From positions 1 through 64,000 of the forward strand of contig JAJOHG010000047.1 of NCBI GenBank assembly GCA_021029095.1: 64,000 nt of DNA. The letters run 5' to 3'. This stretch comes from Phellopilus nigrolimitatus. Lineage: Eukaryota; Basidiomycota; Agaricomycetes; Hymenochaetales; Hymenochaetaceae. Under the pieces are notes generated by a model. The model made no database searches and had not been told where the DNA came from. It worked only from the letters and a program-made list of their open reading frames with translations. A program made the translations under genes and the position numbers. Of this stretch, positions 1-10,559 are shown piece by piece (the first letter of the stretch is position 1; the number at the start of each line of letters is the position of its first letter).

Positions 1-429
1 GAGGCGGTCTGTGCCACGCGACGCACAACGCCGCCGAAGCCACACACATGTAGGTTCGCGCAAGGCTCAGTGGTGATGATGGCTGTATAGAGCTTCGCCA
101 TGGAGACAACCAACACACGAATGGGACGGAAACGCGTCGAAAGGGGCTACGTGTGCGATGCGGGGTGCTCCGTCTGCGGGGGAATGAAGACCTGCTCAAG
201 GTATGCACGATCCGCGCCGGACTGACGACATTGAGTTTCTGCAAGGCCAACGCACAGCGCAGAAGCAACGGTCTAAAAAGTAGCGAACGGTCAGTATTAG
301 ATGACGATATGAAAGACAAAAGGGAAGGAACGTTTAATTGAAGTATCGTATTCGTCTCATGCGCCCTTTAGGCATCGAAGTGAGATGAGTTTAAGAGAAT
401 CTCTCATCATATCGCGTAAACCCACCACG
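1..429. other. Left edge, no supported gene
   Basis: Only short frames without recognisable similarity occur here. The minus-strand KAP123 relic that starts at about 430 may once have continued into this stretch, because a plausible splice donor (gtgagtgtt on the minus strand) lies near 450 after LDMYKTEDDK. I could not find its next exon. Confidence 0.4.
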
Positions 430-1190
430 CACACGGAAAACAACACTCACTTGTCGTCCTCGGTCTTGTACATATCGAGCAGGGGTGGAAGCGCGTGTTT
501 GACTGTTCAACAAATAGCAGGAGGTGGCGGCCTGTGCTAGCGAACACCGTGCCGAGCGTGTCGGTCACGATCTCCTTTCCGACTGCGATGGCAGAATTGA
601 CCTCGAGCATCTTCTGCATCGATGTCAACATTGCCAGACAGATCTCCGCTCTCAACAGTGATGGGCGTCGACGCCCACGCGCCTGCCGAGAAGAGCTGAG
701 CAGTTTCAGACAAGCTGGCTGCGAAAGGATCGTCAGCATCTCCGGAAAGATATAACACGATAAGGTGCGACTCACAGAGGTCGGACTTGCCATGCTCATC
801 CTGGCAGAGGCTGTTGATAAGAGCTGGGACGACACCTTTGGGAGATACGGCGCGTGCTTCTCACCGAAGACACGGCTCGTCACACCGAAGGACAAAAAGC
901 TACATTCGCACAGATGAGCGATCTCGGACTCCGTGCCTGCCAACGCCTGCGCCATCATGTCCGGGAAGTAGGGATGGAAAGCGTTCGTGCCGACAGCTTC
1001 CGCGAGCGTGCCAACTGCATCCATTGTAATTCCACGCAGTTCGGATTCCTCGCATGCACCGCTGAGCTGGAGGAAGGGCTGAGGCGCTGCATGATGCTTG
1101 GGAAATATGGCAAGAACGCCGCGCGACTCGGGTAAACAGCACTCCCAATCGTACCGTGATCGGCTCCTGCGCGACAAGTTGAAGACTCAG
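430..1190 (-). pseudogene. KAP123 / importin-4 (karyopherin beta) fragment, frameshifted
   Basis: Pieces of an internal region of a Kap123/importin-4 karyopherin can be read in several minus-strand frames. Kap123-type karyopherins are HEAT-repeat nuclear import receptors for ribosomal proteins and histones. In order, the pieces are FLPYFPSIMQRLSP, then in another frame SELRGITMDAVGTLAEAVG and AFHPYFPDMMAQALAG, then VNSAIAVGKEIVTDTLG with TVFASTGRHLLLFVEQ, then LDMYKTEDDK before a splice-donor-like site. At least two frame changes separate them. Both protein ends are missing: the family is about 1,100 residues and only about 250 are represented. Assignment rests on recalled family sequence. 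A truncated pseudogene is the best reading. Confidence 0.75.
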
Positions 1191-1429
1191 CCTTGTTCTG
1201 CGAGTTGGGGCGCAGATCGCCGCCGGGATGTATTTGGCCAGCGCCCTGGAGCAGAGACCGTCGTGCGCACGGCATTGATAGCGCCGCGCTTGCCGCGGGT
1301 GGAGCTTTTGACGGAGGCCGTTGAGTTGCTGGTCACGAGTGCAGATTGCTGGGGCGGCGGAGTGGACAGTGCTGAGGGCGGCAGCTGGACGGTGTACCAC
1401 TTAGACATGATAAGGCAGTCGCAGACTGG

Positions 1430-1685
1430 AAACTAAGTCGTATCGAGATAGATGGATTTCCTGTGAAAGACAAGATGTGAGCCTCTGTCAGTATAAAAGC
1501 AATTTCGCGGACAAAGTAGGAATAAGAAGCAGTAAACAAAAGTCCAGAAACTCGACAGAAGCGACGAAAAATGGAGCGGGGAAAAAGACAAAGCATCACG
1601 CAAAACAGAAATGACACGGATGCGAACGGAATGCAGAATGAATGGAAAAATAAAGGAAAGAAAGGATGAGACTTACAAAGAAAAG
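1430..1685. other. Spacer without gene
   Basis: A/G-rich stretch between the KAP123 relic and the ECL1-like remnant. No coding similarity was seen. Confidence 0.3.
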
Positions 1686-1689
1686 AAAA

Positions 1690-2420
1690 GCAAGCGAAAT
1701 GCGCGGACGAGACTGGTCGATGACGGTGCGCATGCCGATGATCGTGATCGGCTGCTCGTGCATGACGGTGACGCCCTGAGATGCCGAGCATCGGCGCCGA
1801 CGTGTTCTCTGCAACGCGGCGCGCAGTCTGACGGATAGAGAAATAGACGAAAGGGCGCGGAGAGAAGGGGCATGCGTTTGGGCGCTGAAGCATTCGTTAG
1901 TGTCGCGCTCGCGTTCAGCGGTTTTGAGCACATACCCACCTCCTTGATTTATAACCCTCCCTCCCTAGCTTTTCCAATCGTTTGGGCTGGCCAGTGGAAG
2001 ACGGCCCCGGTTGACTAACACATCGGGATGCGGCCGAGTTGCTGCTGTTGCTGCTGTTGTTGTTGTTGTTGCTGCCGCCGTCGCCGCCGAGGCAAGATCT
2101 TCGCATCTAGATAAGAAGCTTACATATTAGTATGATATAGGTTAGAAGAAAAATAAACAACTTACAATTAGACAAGGACACGCGTGGTGAAGTCGAGAAG
2201 TCAAGAGGAGACGAAGACGAAGCTTGAAGATCGACGCGCGTCGCTGTCTTCGGGCTGTGCTGAACAGCGATCAAGACGAATTCAGCGACATCACGATCGT
2301 CTTCTTGTCAGCGTGCCAGCCAAGCAATGATGACAAGGTTAGTGCAAAATTATACTCCATTTTATTACAGCTTCCTCTAACTCTCTTTTTCAGGCTTTTC
2401 GCGCTCAGTATGGGCGTCTT
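1690..2420. repeat. Dispersed 5' gene module, copy 1 (ECL1-like exon remnant, CAG tract, plus-strand leader)
   Basis: The minus strand at about 1690-1790 reads EQPITIIGMRTVIDQSR, matching the ECL1-like exon at 12.5 kb (EQPSTLVRTRTVIDQSQ). Positions 1880-2100 carry the conserved leader and a CAG/CAA tract. Positions 2155-2420 resemble 12770-13030, with a shared plus-strand leader ending in a cttcgggctgtgc-like motif and an intron-like stretch before a ttttcaggctttt acceptor. The same leader and CAG tract recur at 34.96-35.2 kb, and a short piece recurs near 8.17 kb. It looks like a divergent promoter and first-exon unit that has been duplicated to several loci. Copy 1 has lost its in-frame start. 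Confidence 0.65.
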
Positions 2421-3420
2421 CTTACAGTCTTGCTTGACTGAGGTTCTTGAACAACTGGCCTGCACAGCTCTCCCCGCGTCACCGGCCCTGCGCGCGACTC
2501 CGTGTTCAGCTACCACTGCTGCAGCTTCCCTTCACTGTCGCAACATGTCCGCACTTCTCGCTACCTCCACATGCTCTCTTCCCGTGCTTACTGAATTCCG
2601 AAACCACGCGACGCTCTGATCATGACAGACGCGACGCTCCTCCTGCTCTCAAACCACCTTACGGTACATCCTGCGCTTCTTCCTCTCGAAGAACATGCCC
2701 CGTGAGCTCGCAGTGACGGCTCGAACTCTGGGCCCCGTATATGGAGGATTACGGCGTTCCCCTGCGCTTAGAGGGCTGGTGCTGGGAGCGCAAAGTCAGC
2801 GGGTACTTCGAGCGATCTATGGTTACAACAGATGCGTGGGGGGGGGGGGGGGAGGCCGTACGCGTGAATAAAGGCATGCTAATGTCATGCAATCTGGAGT
2901 CATACTCCTCCCGCTGAGTTTCTACCCGTTCAGTCGAAATCGCTGTCGGCGTGTACTTCAAGGCCATCGGCACGGCGCTCGACCTCCATAGATGCGTGAG
3001 CACCTCTTTCTTCTGTCCCGCAGCCTAATTTAAAATACATGTAGTACTTCGAGGCGAAGAAAATATTGTCGGGCCAAATCGCCGTCTTCATGGAGCAGCA
3101 CAAGTTGGCGTACAGCTTCGGGTTCGCCGCTGCCCACCTCGAGAACCTTCCCATCATTGGCTTGCTTTTCTCCATTTCCAATCGCGCAGCTGCGGCCAGG
3201 TTGGCACACGGTATGCTCCAGAGCATTCTTTCGGTACATTTGACTTTATGTTTACGATTTGAGATGCAGATCTAGAGAAGCTCCAGCACGCCTTCGTCTC
3301 AGGCGAGTTCAGCCCATGCCGCCTACATCTTCCGCTGATATTGAGTTCAAGTCTACAGCCATGGCAGTCGGCAAGGCAGAGATAGGAAGACAAACTAATC
3401 AAGCGATGGCGGACGATCTA
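2224..3420 (+). pseudogene. RRT8/EI24-like membrane protein fragment
   Basis: Plus-strand pieces in shifting frames resemble the C-terminal half of fungal RRT8/LDS-like (EI24-type) membrane proteins, which are linked to lipid droplets and the spore wall. The pieces are ARTLGPVY, LRLEGWCWERKVSGYFE, ILSGQIAVFMEQHKLAY, SFGFAAAHLENLPIIGLLFS, and after an intron-like gap DLEKLQHAFVSGEF. The order agrees with the family: a LGP..L.GW segment, then a hydrophobic SFGF..LLE.IP..G..F helix, then a DLEK tail. A frame break lies at the GPVYMEDYG region (about 2735), and a run of 15 G occurs at 2838-2852. The 5' part is the shared leader module. The family call is from memory and moderately secure. Confidence 0.5.
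2838..2852 (+). repeat. G15 homopolymer
   Basis: Fifteen consecutive G bases inside the RRT8-like relic. Such a tract would destroy the frame and is also a common place for assembly length error. Confidence 0.9.
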
Positions 3421-3479
3421 TATAGATTATGATAGAAAATATGGATCAGGATGTACATAAATAACGTAGAAGAACACCG

Positions 3480-6400
3480 ATATAGTATGAGTACGTAGAC
3501 ACTCGCAAGGAAACACTCGGCGCTTACGAGCGGCTCCTCCTTGTCATCTTCGTCAATGGCGGCGAGTTTGAGCGGGACGCCTTCCCAGCCTTCGTGTTTG
3601 CGCTCGTCTGCAGCGCGCTTCCTCCCACGCGCCTACCCTTCGCCTTTACCTCCTCCTGCTATTCCTTCTCTGCTTCCTTCTCAATCAGTCCGAGCGGTAT
3701 CTTGCATCGGCGCTGCAGCTCCTGCGCTGTGCGGGCTTTTAAAGATCCAGTCAAACAGAAACACAGGGAGATCAGTGATGTCCTTCTTAATGTGCTCGTA
3801 TACATCGTCCGCTTTCGATCCGTACTGATGAAGCCAACATAGCAGATACTGTGCTCCTCTCTGCAGATCTTCCCTTCGACGTCCGGTAATTCAACTCGCG
3901 TTCTTCCATCGGATACTGTTCTCGAGTGCGTTCTGCTTATTCCGCTTCGCTTCCCCTTCTGCTATTCACTGTGCGATACGCTCGTACTCTAATTAAAAAA
4001 TAAGAGGTGAGGAAGTTGCATACGGCATTCTTTTCGGCCAACATACCTGACAGCAATTCCTTTTGTTTTTCTCCTGGAAGACCTAGATTCTGTAAGACAT
4101 GGTAATATGCAGCTAGGGGCGCGGCGATCTTGTCCTCAACCTCGCTTGTAGTAGTTCGAAATTCTCCGTCCTAGCGACGTCTACGTTAGCTTTTACAAGT
4201 AGGAGAATTTCGGGAAACGACTCACCAGCCGTGGATTTCCAATGCGCGAACGAACTGCTGGAAGTCACGCCGATTCCAGTTTTCGAAGCCCTGGCTGATT
4301 AGCCCGTCCTTCTCTGCCACTTCCTCTTCAGTCAGCGGCTCCGCTTCGTCAATCCTCTTTTGCTCCGCATCTCGCACCGCCTCCAATTCTTCGTGCGTTA
4401 CGTTTGTTCCCTGTGCATCACGCATAGCTGCCGGAACTCCATTCTCTTTCTATCGGACAGATTTCGCGTTTATCAAAAACCGAAGGCATCAAGAGGAATA
4501 AGATACTCGGTAAGCATTGTATTCCTGTTCTTGAGAGCCTGCAACCGCTCAGGGAAAAACTGGAACTCTTGCCTGTTGAAGAAGATGAAAATGAATGAGC
4601 AAATGACACGATTTTGAAGTCAGTCGTTACGAACAAGTTGATTTGCTTCGGCGCACGAGGAACTCGAGGCGCCTTTTCGGTCTTTGACGGACCCACGCGC
4701 ATCGTTTCCTTGTAATACGCCACGGAATATTCATTTGCGTTCGCGTTTCGATAGCGAGAGGAGGTCTAAGCTTAGTTTCTGACGCTGTAAATTATCATAT
4801 TCAGACTCAGATAGATATCTACGAGGAAGCAGCAAAGTAGAAAACACACGTTCTTGCCATCCTCCCTCCCATTGCATCACGGAGTCGGACTTGAAGTTAT
4901 TGAGGTCATCAAAGTTCAGGCCCTCGTACTTGCTGTTCAACTCGGGTTCTCTCTTCTCCGCGCTGAATAATCTTGTCGATGTCGTCATCGACTGTCAACC
5001 TAATGTACTCGTTATTACTGCGATGACTTAGTACCGAGATTTACCTACGTCTCGGTCGAGTTGATGATCTTCTCTGCACCGGTGGTAATCATTTCAAGCA
5101 GCTCATCCTTGTTCGCAGCTAGTATAACAGTAACACTTCAGAAGCAAAATAGCTAAGATGAGAGAGACTAACTCACCCTTGTTGAGCTGCGTCCGCCCCT
5201 GCTGAATAACGAGCTGGTCAAGGCGGAGCTTTTGTGCCGCGCGTTCAAGCATACGTTCCTCCACGCTGTTCTCCGTGATAAAGCGAAACACGTAGACCTG
5301 CTTCGTCTGACCGATACGGTGCGCACGATCCATCGCTTGCAGATCAGCTTGCGGATTCCTTGAGAAGTGCCACGTGAGAATTCAAGCATATCGACCGAGA
5401 AATCTTCGAAACTATATACCAATCACTGTCGTAGAGGATAACGACATCCGCCGACGTCAAGTTATGCCTAGACCGCCTGCACGCGTCGTGAGCAAGAAGA
5501 TGAACTTCTCGCTCCCAGGCTTGTTGTATTCGTCGATCGAGGCGATACGGTCTTCGTGTGCAGTACTACCGTCGATACGACAGTACTATGCGAACAAAGA
5601 AGGGTCTATGAGCAATCTATTATCTACGTAGAGTCAGGAATGTCACGCACTATATCCCCTGAACAAACAGTAGTCCTCAAGAATGTCCAAGACACGGCTC
5701 ATTTGACTGAAAATGAGCGCGCGCGAGCCTTTCTCCTTCATCGACTTCAACAGCTTGTCGAGAATGACCATCTTGCCGGTGTTTTCGATGATGTGCTCAT
5801 CAGTGGTATACGGAGGGCCGGGTTCCTGGTACACGATATCAGAATAAAGAGGCGAACTATATTCCTGCGTGACTTACGGCGCCGTCGAATAGGTAAGGGT
5901 GACAACAGACTTTCGCGGAACTTCATGAGTGTTACGGATAGGTTTATGCGCAGAGAATTTACCTTTACGAAGCTGGAAAACCAGTATGAGTGCCATTTTC
6001 ACAAATTGAATAGATTCGCCAACTCACCTGCATCACAATGTTCATCAAGCGGGACTTGCCTTCCTTCTTCCCGGTCAACCCTGCAAGAGAACCAGTCAGA
6101 AGATTTCGGGGCGCTGGCATTAAGTGTGCCTACCGTTGACAGCGCCAACATCCTTCGAGAGTACGGATTTCTACCACCTGCACTGCGTCTCCCATCTCCA
6201 TGAGACCAATATATATGTTGATTTCCTTCTCTATTCCAAGTAATGAGTGACGAGGGAGACAATGCATCAAGATCTACTCACTGGGAAGAAGGTTCTTCTC
6301 TACGTCCGATTTGACACGCCGCAGCAAGAATGGCCGCAAAATCTTATGTAAAGCTTCAACAACTTTTTTGTTCGCCTCATCGTCATTGGGTGCTCCGGTA

Positions 6401-7680
6401 TCGTCTCTGTGCAAGAAGCTGTCTAAGTCCGAGTAATCCGAGAAATTTTCGGGACAGATAAAGTTAAGCAGTGCAAAGAGTTCCTTCAATTTATTTTGAA
6501 GTGGTGTGCCTGTGATGAGCAGACGACCACGACTCGTAAAAGCGCGCACAATTTGCGAGAGAATCGAATCCACGTTCTTGATGCGGTGTGCCTCGTCAAT
6601 AATGATGTACGCGAACGAAAGCTTTTTGAGTGCGGTCTTTTCGATCAGGCAAATTTCGTACGTCGTGACGCAAACCTCAAAGTCCTGTGGGATAAGCTGC
6701 TTTTGAATAGTCTGCTGCCGCTCGTCCTCCGAACCGCCGAGGACCGCGATGCGGAAGTCCGGCGCCCATCTCTCGAATTCACGCGCCCAGTTCTGCAACG
6801 TCGACTTCGGCACGACAACCAGATGAGGTCCGTTGATATCCCGGTAATGCTTGAGATACGCGAGGAAGGCGATAGTTTGCAATGTCTTCCCAATACCCAT
6901 CTCGTCTGCAAGGATGCAGTTAAGGCCGTTGTGGTGTAGCGAGACCATCCAGTTCAGTCCTTGGACCTGATAGGACCGCATCGCGCCGCTGATGACTGGA
7001 ACAGTTCAGCATGTATTATAAAGAGACAATTTCGACCACTCACAGTTCGGTGATTCTTCGAATATAAACGGCTGGTCATCCCCGTCTACCGCTCGTTCTC
7101 CGTCCTGCAGCAATTCCTCATCTTCCTCCCTCTCGGACTTCCGCCGCCTCGTATTATCATCGCTATCGGGCAGACTTGAGAATTACAAAGCTCACGACAT
7201 CGCTACTTCTGAGATAATCCAGTCACACTGGCATTTTCCTTCCACGTCCCTTCGGTTTTGTCTGCGCGTCGACCATGGCAGCGTACTCCGGATCGCGGGC
7301 TATTGCACTCATTAGACTTAGCGAGAAACGTCAAAGGTAAAACGAACCTTCATATCCACAAAGTGCTTGAAAGGTCTGTCTGTCCGAGCAGGTACGAGTA
7401 CCGCTTCACCGCGTCGGTACCTGCAACTCCATGAGCAATTGTCGTGTTGACAAGATATAAGGCGCTGCGTTACTTTCGCCTAACCTATCTCCTGGCGCTG
7501 CTGGGTAAGGTGACCATCTGCCGCCTTCCACTCTTTCCACTTCTTTTTGTTTTCCTTGCGTAGGTGACTCGAGCTTGTCCTCCTCCTAAAGCACGGAACA
7601 CGTCAATTAAGCGCGTACATAGTCTAAATGAACGCACCGGTTCAGCCTCGTCAATTTCATGCTCTCCATCGACATTCATC
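3480..7680 (-). pseudogene. ISWI-type chromatin remodelling ATPase, near full length with frame breaks
   Basis: The coding order on the minus strand matches an ISWI ATPase, which slides nucleosomes. An N-terminal KENKKKWKEWKAADG segment is followed by YSYLLGQTDL, an acidic linker, and [12 protein letters not shown] spliced to SGAMRSYQVQGLNWM. The Walker A reads ADEMGIGKT (usually GLGKT) and the DEAH box IIIDEAHRIKN. Next come GTPLQNKLKELFALLNF, the helicase C-lobe ([17 protein letters not shown], then [16 protein letters not shown] and [19 protein letters not shown]), the HAND region (YYKETMRVGPSKTEKAPR), SANT ([22 protein letters not shown] region) and a SLIDE-like tail ending near 3,540. 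Several introns keep perfect GT..AG ends. Single-base breaks occur near 7365 (LFKHFVD) and 5480 (GLGINLT). It is either a recently broken gene or an error-containing assembly of a real one. Confidence 0.85.
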
Positions 7681-8080
7681 GCCTCCTACATGTACTTTTG
7701 CATGACGACTTCGCAAGGACCATCGGACTCGTCAGGAAGGACTTGTGTCGCAGAGACTGGCGGCACTGCGCGACGTCTCGCAGAAAAAAACTTCGGAGGG
7801 TGTTTTCGAATTGGACGGAGCTGGCCTGCGGGATTGCATTACCAGAATTCGGGTGCATCTAGTGAATGTAATTGATCGAGAACAAGTCCATAATCTCGAC
7901 GTGCCAGGCGAACGTTGCGCGCCACATCCCAAAGTACAGATATGGCGTGTTTACAAAAGGAAGTCCGTTCGTGCTGACAGGTAAAAGACGAGACAGTGTC
8001 GACGGCGGGCCTCCGACCTTGGTCGTCTCCTCGGTGAATAGTGAACCAGCCAGCGGCCATACCATGGTGGCTTCCCCAGC
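7660..8080 (-). pseudogene. KDM4-like JmjC histone demethylase fragment
   Basis: Minus-strand frames read [20 protein letters not shown], then [20 protein letters not shown] with the His-x-Glu iron-ligand motif in [15 protein letters not shown]. In a shifted frame come APEFWYAIPQA, then SVQFENTLRSFF and RHKSFLTSP. This is the core of a JmjC domain of the JMJD2/KDM4 kind, an Fe(II)- and 2-oxoglutarate-dependent lysine demethylase. JmjN, the second half of JmjC and any PHD/Tudor modules are absent. It runs directly into the N-terminus of the ISWI relic, with which it shares strand. At least one frame change is needed, so it is a fragment and not an active enzyme. Confidence 0.8.
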
Positions 8081-8099
8081 CTACAATGACGTTCAAGGG

Positions 8100-8820
8100 T
8101 TGCGCAGAATGCCGGGGTACTCTCAGAATTGCGCGAGTGTCAGATTCTCAAGGAACGGCGATGCGCGAGAGGAAGTCGAAAGGAAGAAGCTGAAGATGAC
8201 AAATGTCTTCGGGTTGTGCCGGACAGTGATCACACCAAGACGCAACAAGACAGTGTTATATATAGATTATATAGAAATATTATATGACTGTGTGCTCGCG
8301 ACTATGAATTTCTTTGCTCGCGCGCACTCGACACGGCGATACCGCGCTGGCAAGTTGCGCGAGCTCGCAGTGCGCAGCGCACCGTGCATCTCATGAAGTG
8401 TCTGTTACACTCGATCAGGGTACCGCTGGACGATTAGTATGACGCGCTCGCGCGTTTCCAGCGAGGGCGCAAATAAATCTAACACACCCTTGAGAGTGGG
8501 CATGTACGCGGCACTCGCGCGGTTGCAGGCGCCGAAGTTTTTTAACGACATAATGGAGTATGCTGGGTGTGGTGCACATCGGCAACAATGGCGACGTAGA
8601 CGCAGTGCAAGCTTATATATATTCCAACTTCGACGGCTGGCGAAGCTCGCATGGTACTCTTACAAATTTTGATATTAGCCCAGCTGAAACTCGATCCCAA
8701 TTGAAATGCCCCTCGGCAACCCGCCAGAACACAAACTGAACTCAGACCCCAGCAGAACATAACGGACAGAGCCGTACGTACACGCGCACACGTCCGTGAA
8801 AGAAAGGGTAATGAGAACGA
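8100..8820. other. Spacer with a short copy of the shared leader
   Basis: About 700 bp without a supportable gene. Positions 8165-8260 resemble the leader shared by 2210-2290 and 12840-12900 (tcttcgggttgtgccgga). The remainder is GC-rich sequence without recognisable coding similarity. Confidence 0.4.
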
Positions 8821-8821
8821 A

Positions 8822-9205
8822 TTCTAGCCCAGGAGATCACCGAACGTGGCCATCTCGGGGCTACTCGACTCGCGAATGCCGGTTTTCCTTTCTGAAGTGT
8901 GATAAGTGAGAGCGCGATAATAAACAAAGGAAAGGTACACACAGCTGTAGATGATGGTGACAGCCATGAGTATACCAGTACCGCTGTCAATAGCGCTTAT
9001 GAGGTCGGCGGCAACGGAGAAAAGGCCGAGGATGGCGCAACTGAAGGCAGCTGCCATCGAGATAACACGCTTCAGTTTCTTGTACATCGAACCCTCCCGG
9101 TGGCCGGCCATCACCATCTGCTGGTCCTTGAGCTACTTCGCGATGTCGCACAGACCCGAGCTGGACACCTCGATCCATGTCTTCGAACAGCACTCCTGTT
9201 CCCAG
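8822..9205 (-). pseudogene. SEC61 alpha C-terminus with in-frame stop
   Basis: The minus strand encodes the end of the Sec61 alpha translocon channel, the ER protein-conducting pore: CCSKTWIEVSSSGLCDIAK, a TAG stop, then [20 protein letters not shown] with the last membrane helices [17 protein letters not shown] and [10 protein letters not shown]. The TAG at 9133-9135 replaces the glutamine normally in AKQLKDQQ, a one-base CAG-to-TAG change. After IIYS the usual YWE end is replaced by an extended tail. The segment is about 120 residues of a roughly 475-residue protein, and its upstream side continues without a gap into RNA14-like sequence. It cannot give a working translocon subunit. Confidence 0.88.
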
Positions 9206-10545
9206 TCCCTATCCCTGAGCGGCGGCGAGAAGACGCGTGACCGTTTGAGGTGGCATCCCAGCTTTCGTTTCATCGCGCCTCCACTCTCGCTCGCGCGGCT
9301 CGCGCGCGACGGACTGGGAGCGCCTAAAGCTCCCACTCCCCGGACCACCGACGTTAGTGGTGCCAGACCCGTAGACCTGCGACTGACCCGCGGAAGACGG
9401 CGGCATCCCTCCATTGATCGCGGGGATCGTGTCCTGGTGCTAGAGCCCAGCGCCGGCCTTTTCTTTGCGAAACTGTGAGACGCCGCGATCACTGTTCGCG
9501 ATGCCGTCAATCTTTGCATACAAATGCTTTTGAGCGAACCGCTTGATCGGTAGGTCTGCCAGAAACAAAATATATGAAAATAAGAGACGAAGAGGTAGAG
9601 AGTGGCAAACCTTTAGGGAATGCTTCGGCCATTCTTTTTTGGAGTTTTATCACTGCTTCAAGGTTCCCATACTGATACTCATAGCATGCACAGCGCTCCC
9701 AGAGCGCATGGGCCTTGTCAGGGTCGAAAGTCTCAGCCGCGTTTTCAAGCAACCGCGTTTTCAAGCAAAGCGCAAGCATCTGGATCCAAAGGTCAGAATG
9801 CGGGATGGAACAGTAGAGTATACGTACTAATTTCATCATTCACTGATATCAAGAACATCAGAACGCACGACGAAATCGACCTCATCAGGGAAGCGTGAGT
9901 GCGCCAGGCCGAAAATCTTATTAGCAACGCCGAATTGCTTCGCGACGTGATATTCCATTAGCGCGGCAGACTCGAAGACCTCCCAGGTCGTCCATTTGTT
10001 CTTCCTCGCTTTCCAGAATACCGCACGGCTCGCATCAACACCTTCCGCGCGCAACGCGAAGCGGATGTACACGATGTACACCAGGCCGTACTCTTGCTGT
10101 CTCTCGCGCACTTTTTGGCATGTGGCGAAACTTCTGACGGAGAAGACGAGGAAGATGTCGTTTTCGTGGTAGCAAACGATGTTTCCTTTGAAAGTCCACC
10201 ACCATTCTGCACATTCCCGTTCTCAGCGCTGGCGTCAGCTGTACCAGCAGACCCAGGCACAGAATCCGAGATCGACGATTGCGCGGCTTCGTCATTAGAC
10301 TTCACCTTGAGATCCTCAAGGTATTCATGCATACTTTGGAGTAATCTGTTGAACGTCGCGTGGAACTCAACATAATTCTTGGCTAATTCGTACGACTCTG
10401 TGAGCGCAAAGTTGAGAAGGAAACTTGTCGGATTCGCTTCGATGCCGGCCTTGAGGAGTGCGAGTGCTTCGTCGGCTCGCCCTGAGCTCGATGTCCATGT
10501 ATTTGCCATGAACCAGTTCTAAAAAAACGCATGCGGACGACCGCC
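9206..10545 (-). pseudogene. RNA14 (CstF-77-like) fragment fused to the SEC61 relic
   Basis: RNA14 is the HAT-repeat scaffold of cleavage factor IA in mRNA 3'-end processing. Visible minus-strand pieces are NWFMANT, then GRADEALALLKAGIEANPTS with FLLNFALTESYELAKNYVE, a Ser/Asn-rich insert, ERQQEYGLVYIVYIRFALRA, then AVFWKARKNKWTTWEVFESA with ALMEYHVAKQFGVANKIFG, and DKAHALWERCACYEYQYGNL with EAVIKLQKRMAEAFPK. A Ser/Gly/Arg-rich linker follows at about 9230-9480 and runs into SEC61. Frame changes occur near 9840 and 10130. The N-terminal HAT repeats are missing. The C-terminal tail is also absent here, but a matching tail lies on the opposite strand at 22741-23058. Confidence 0.85.
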
Positions 10546-10559
10546 TTACGGTATACTGT

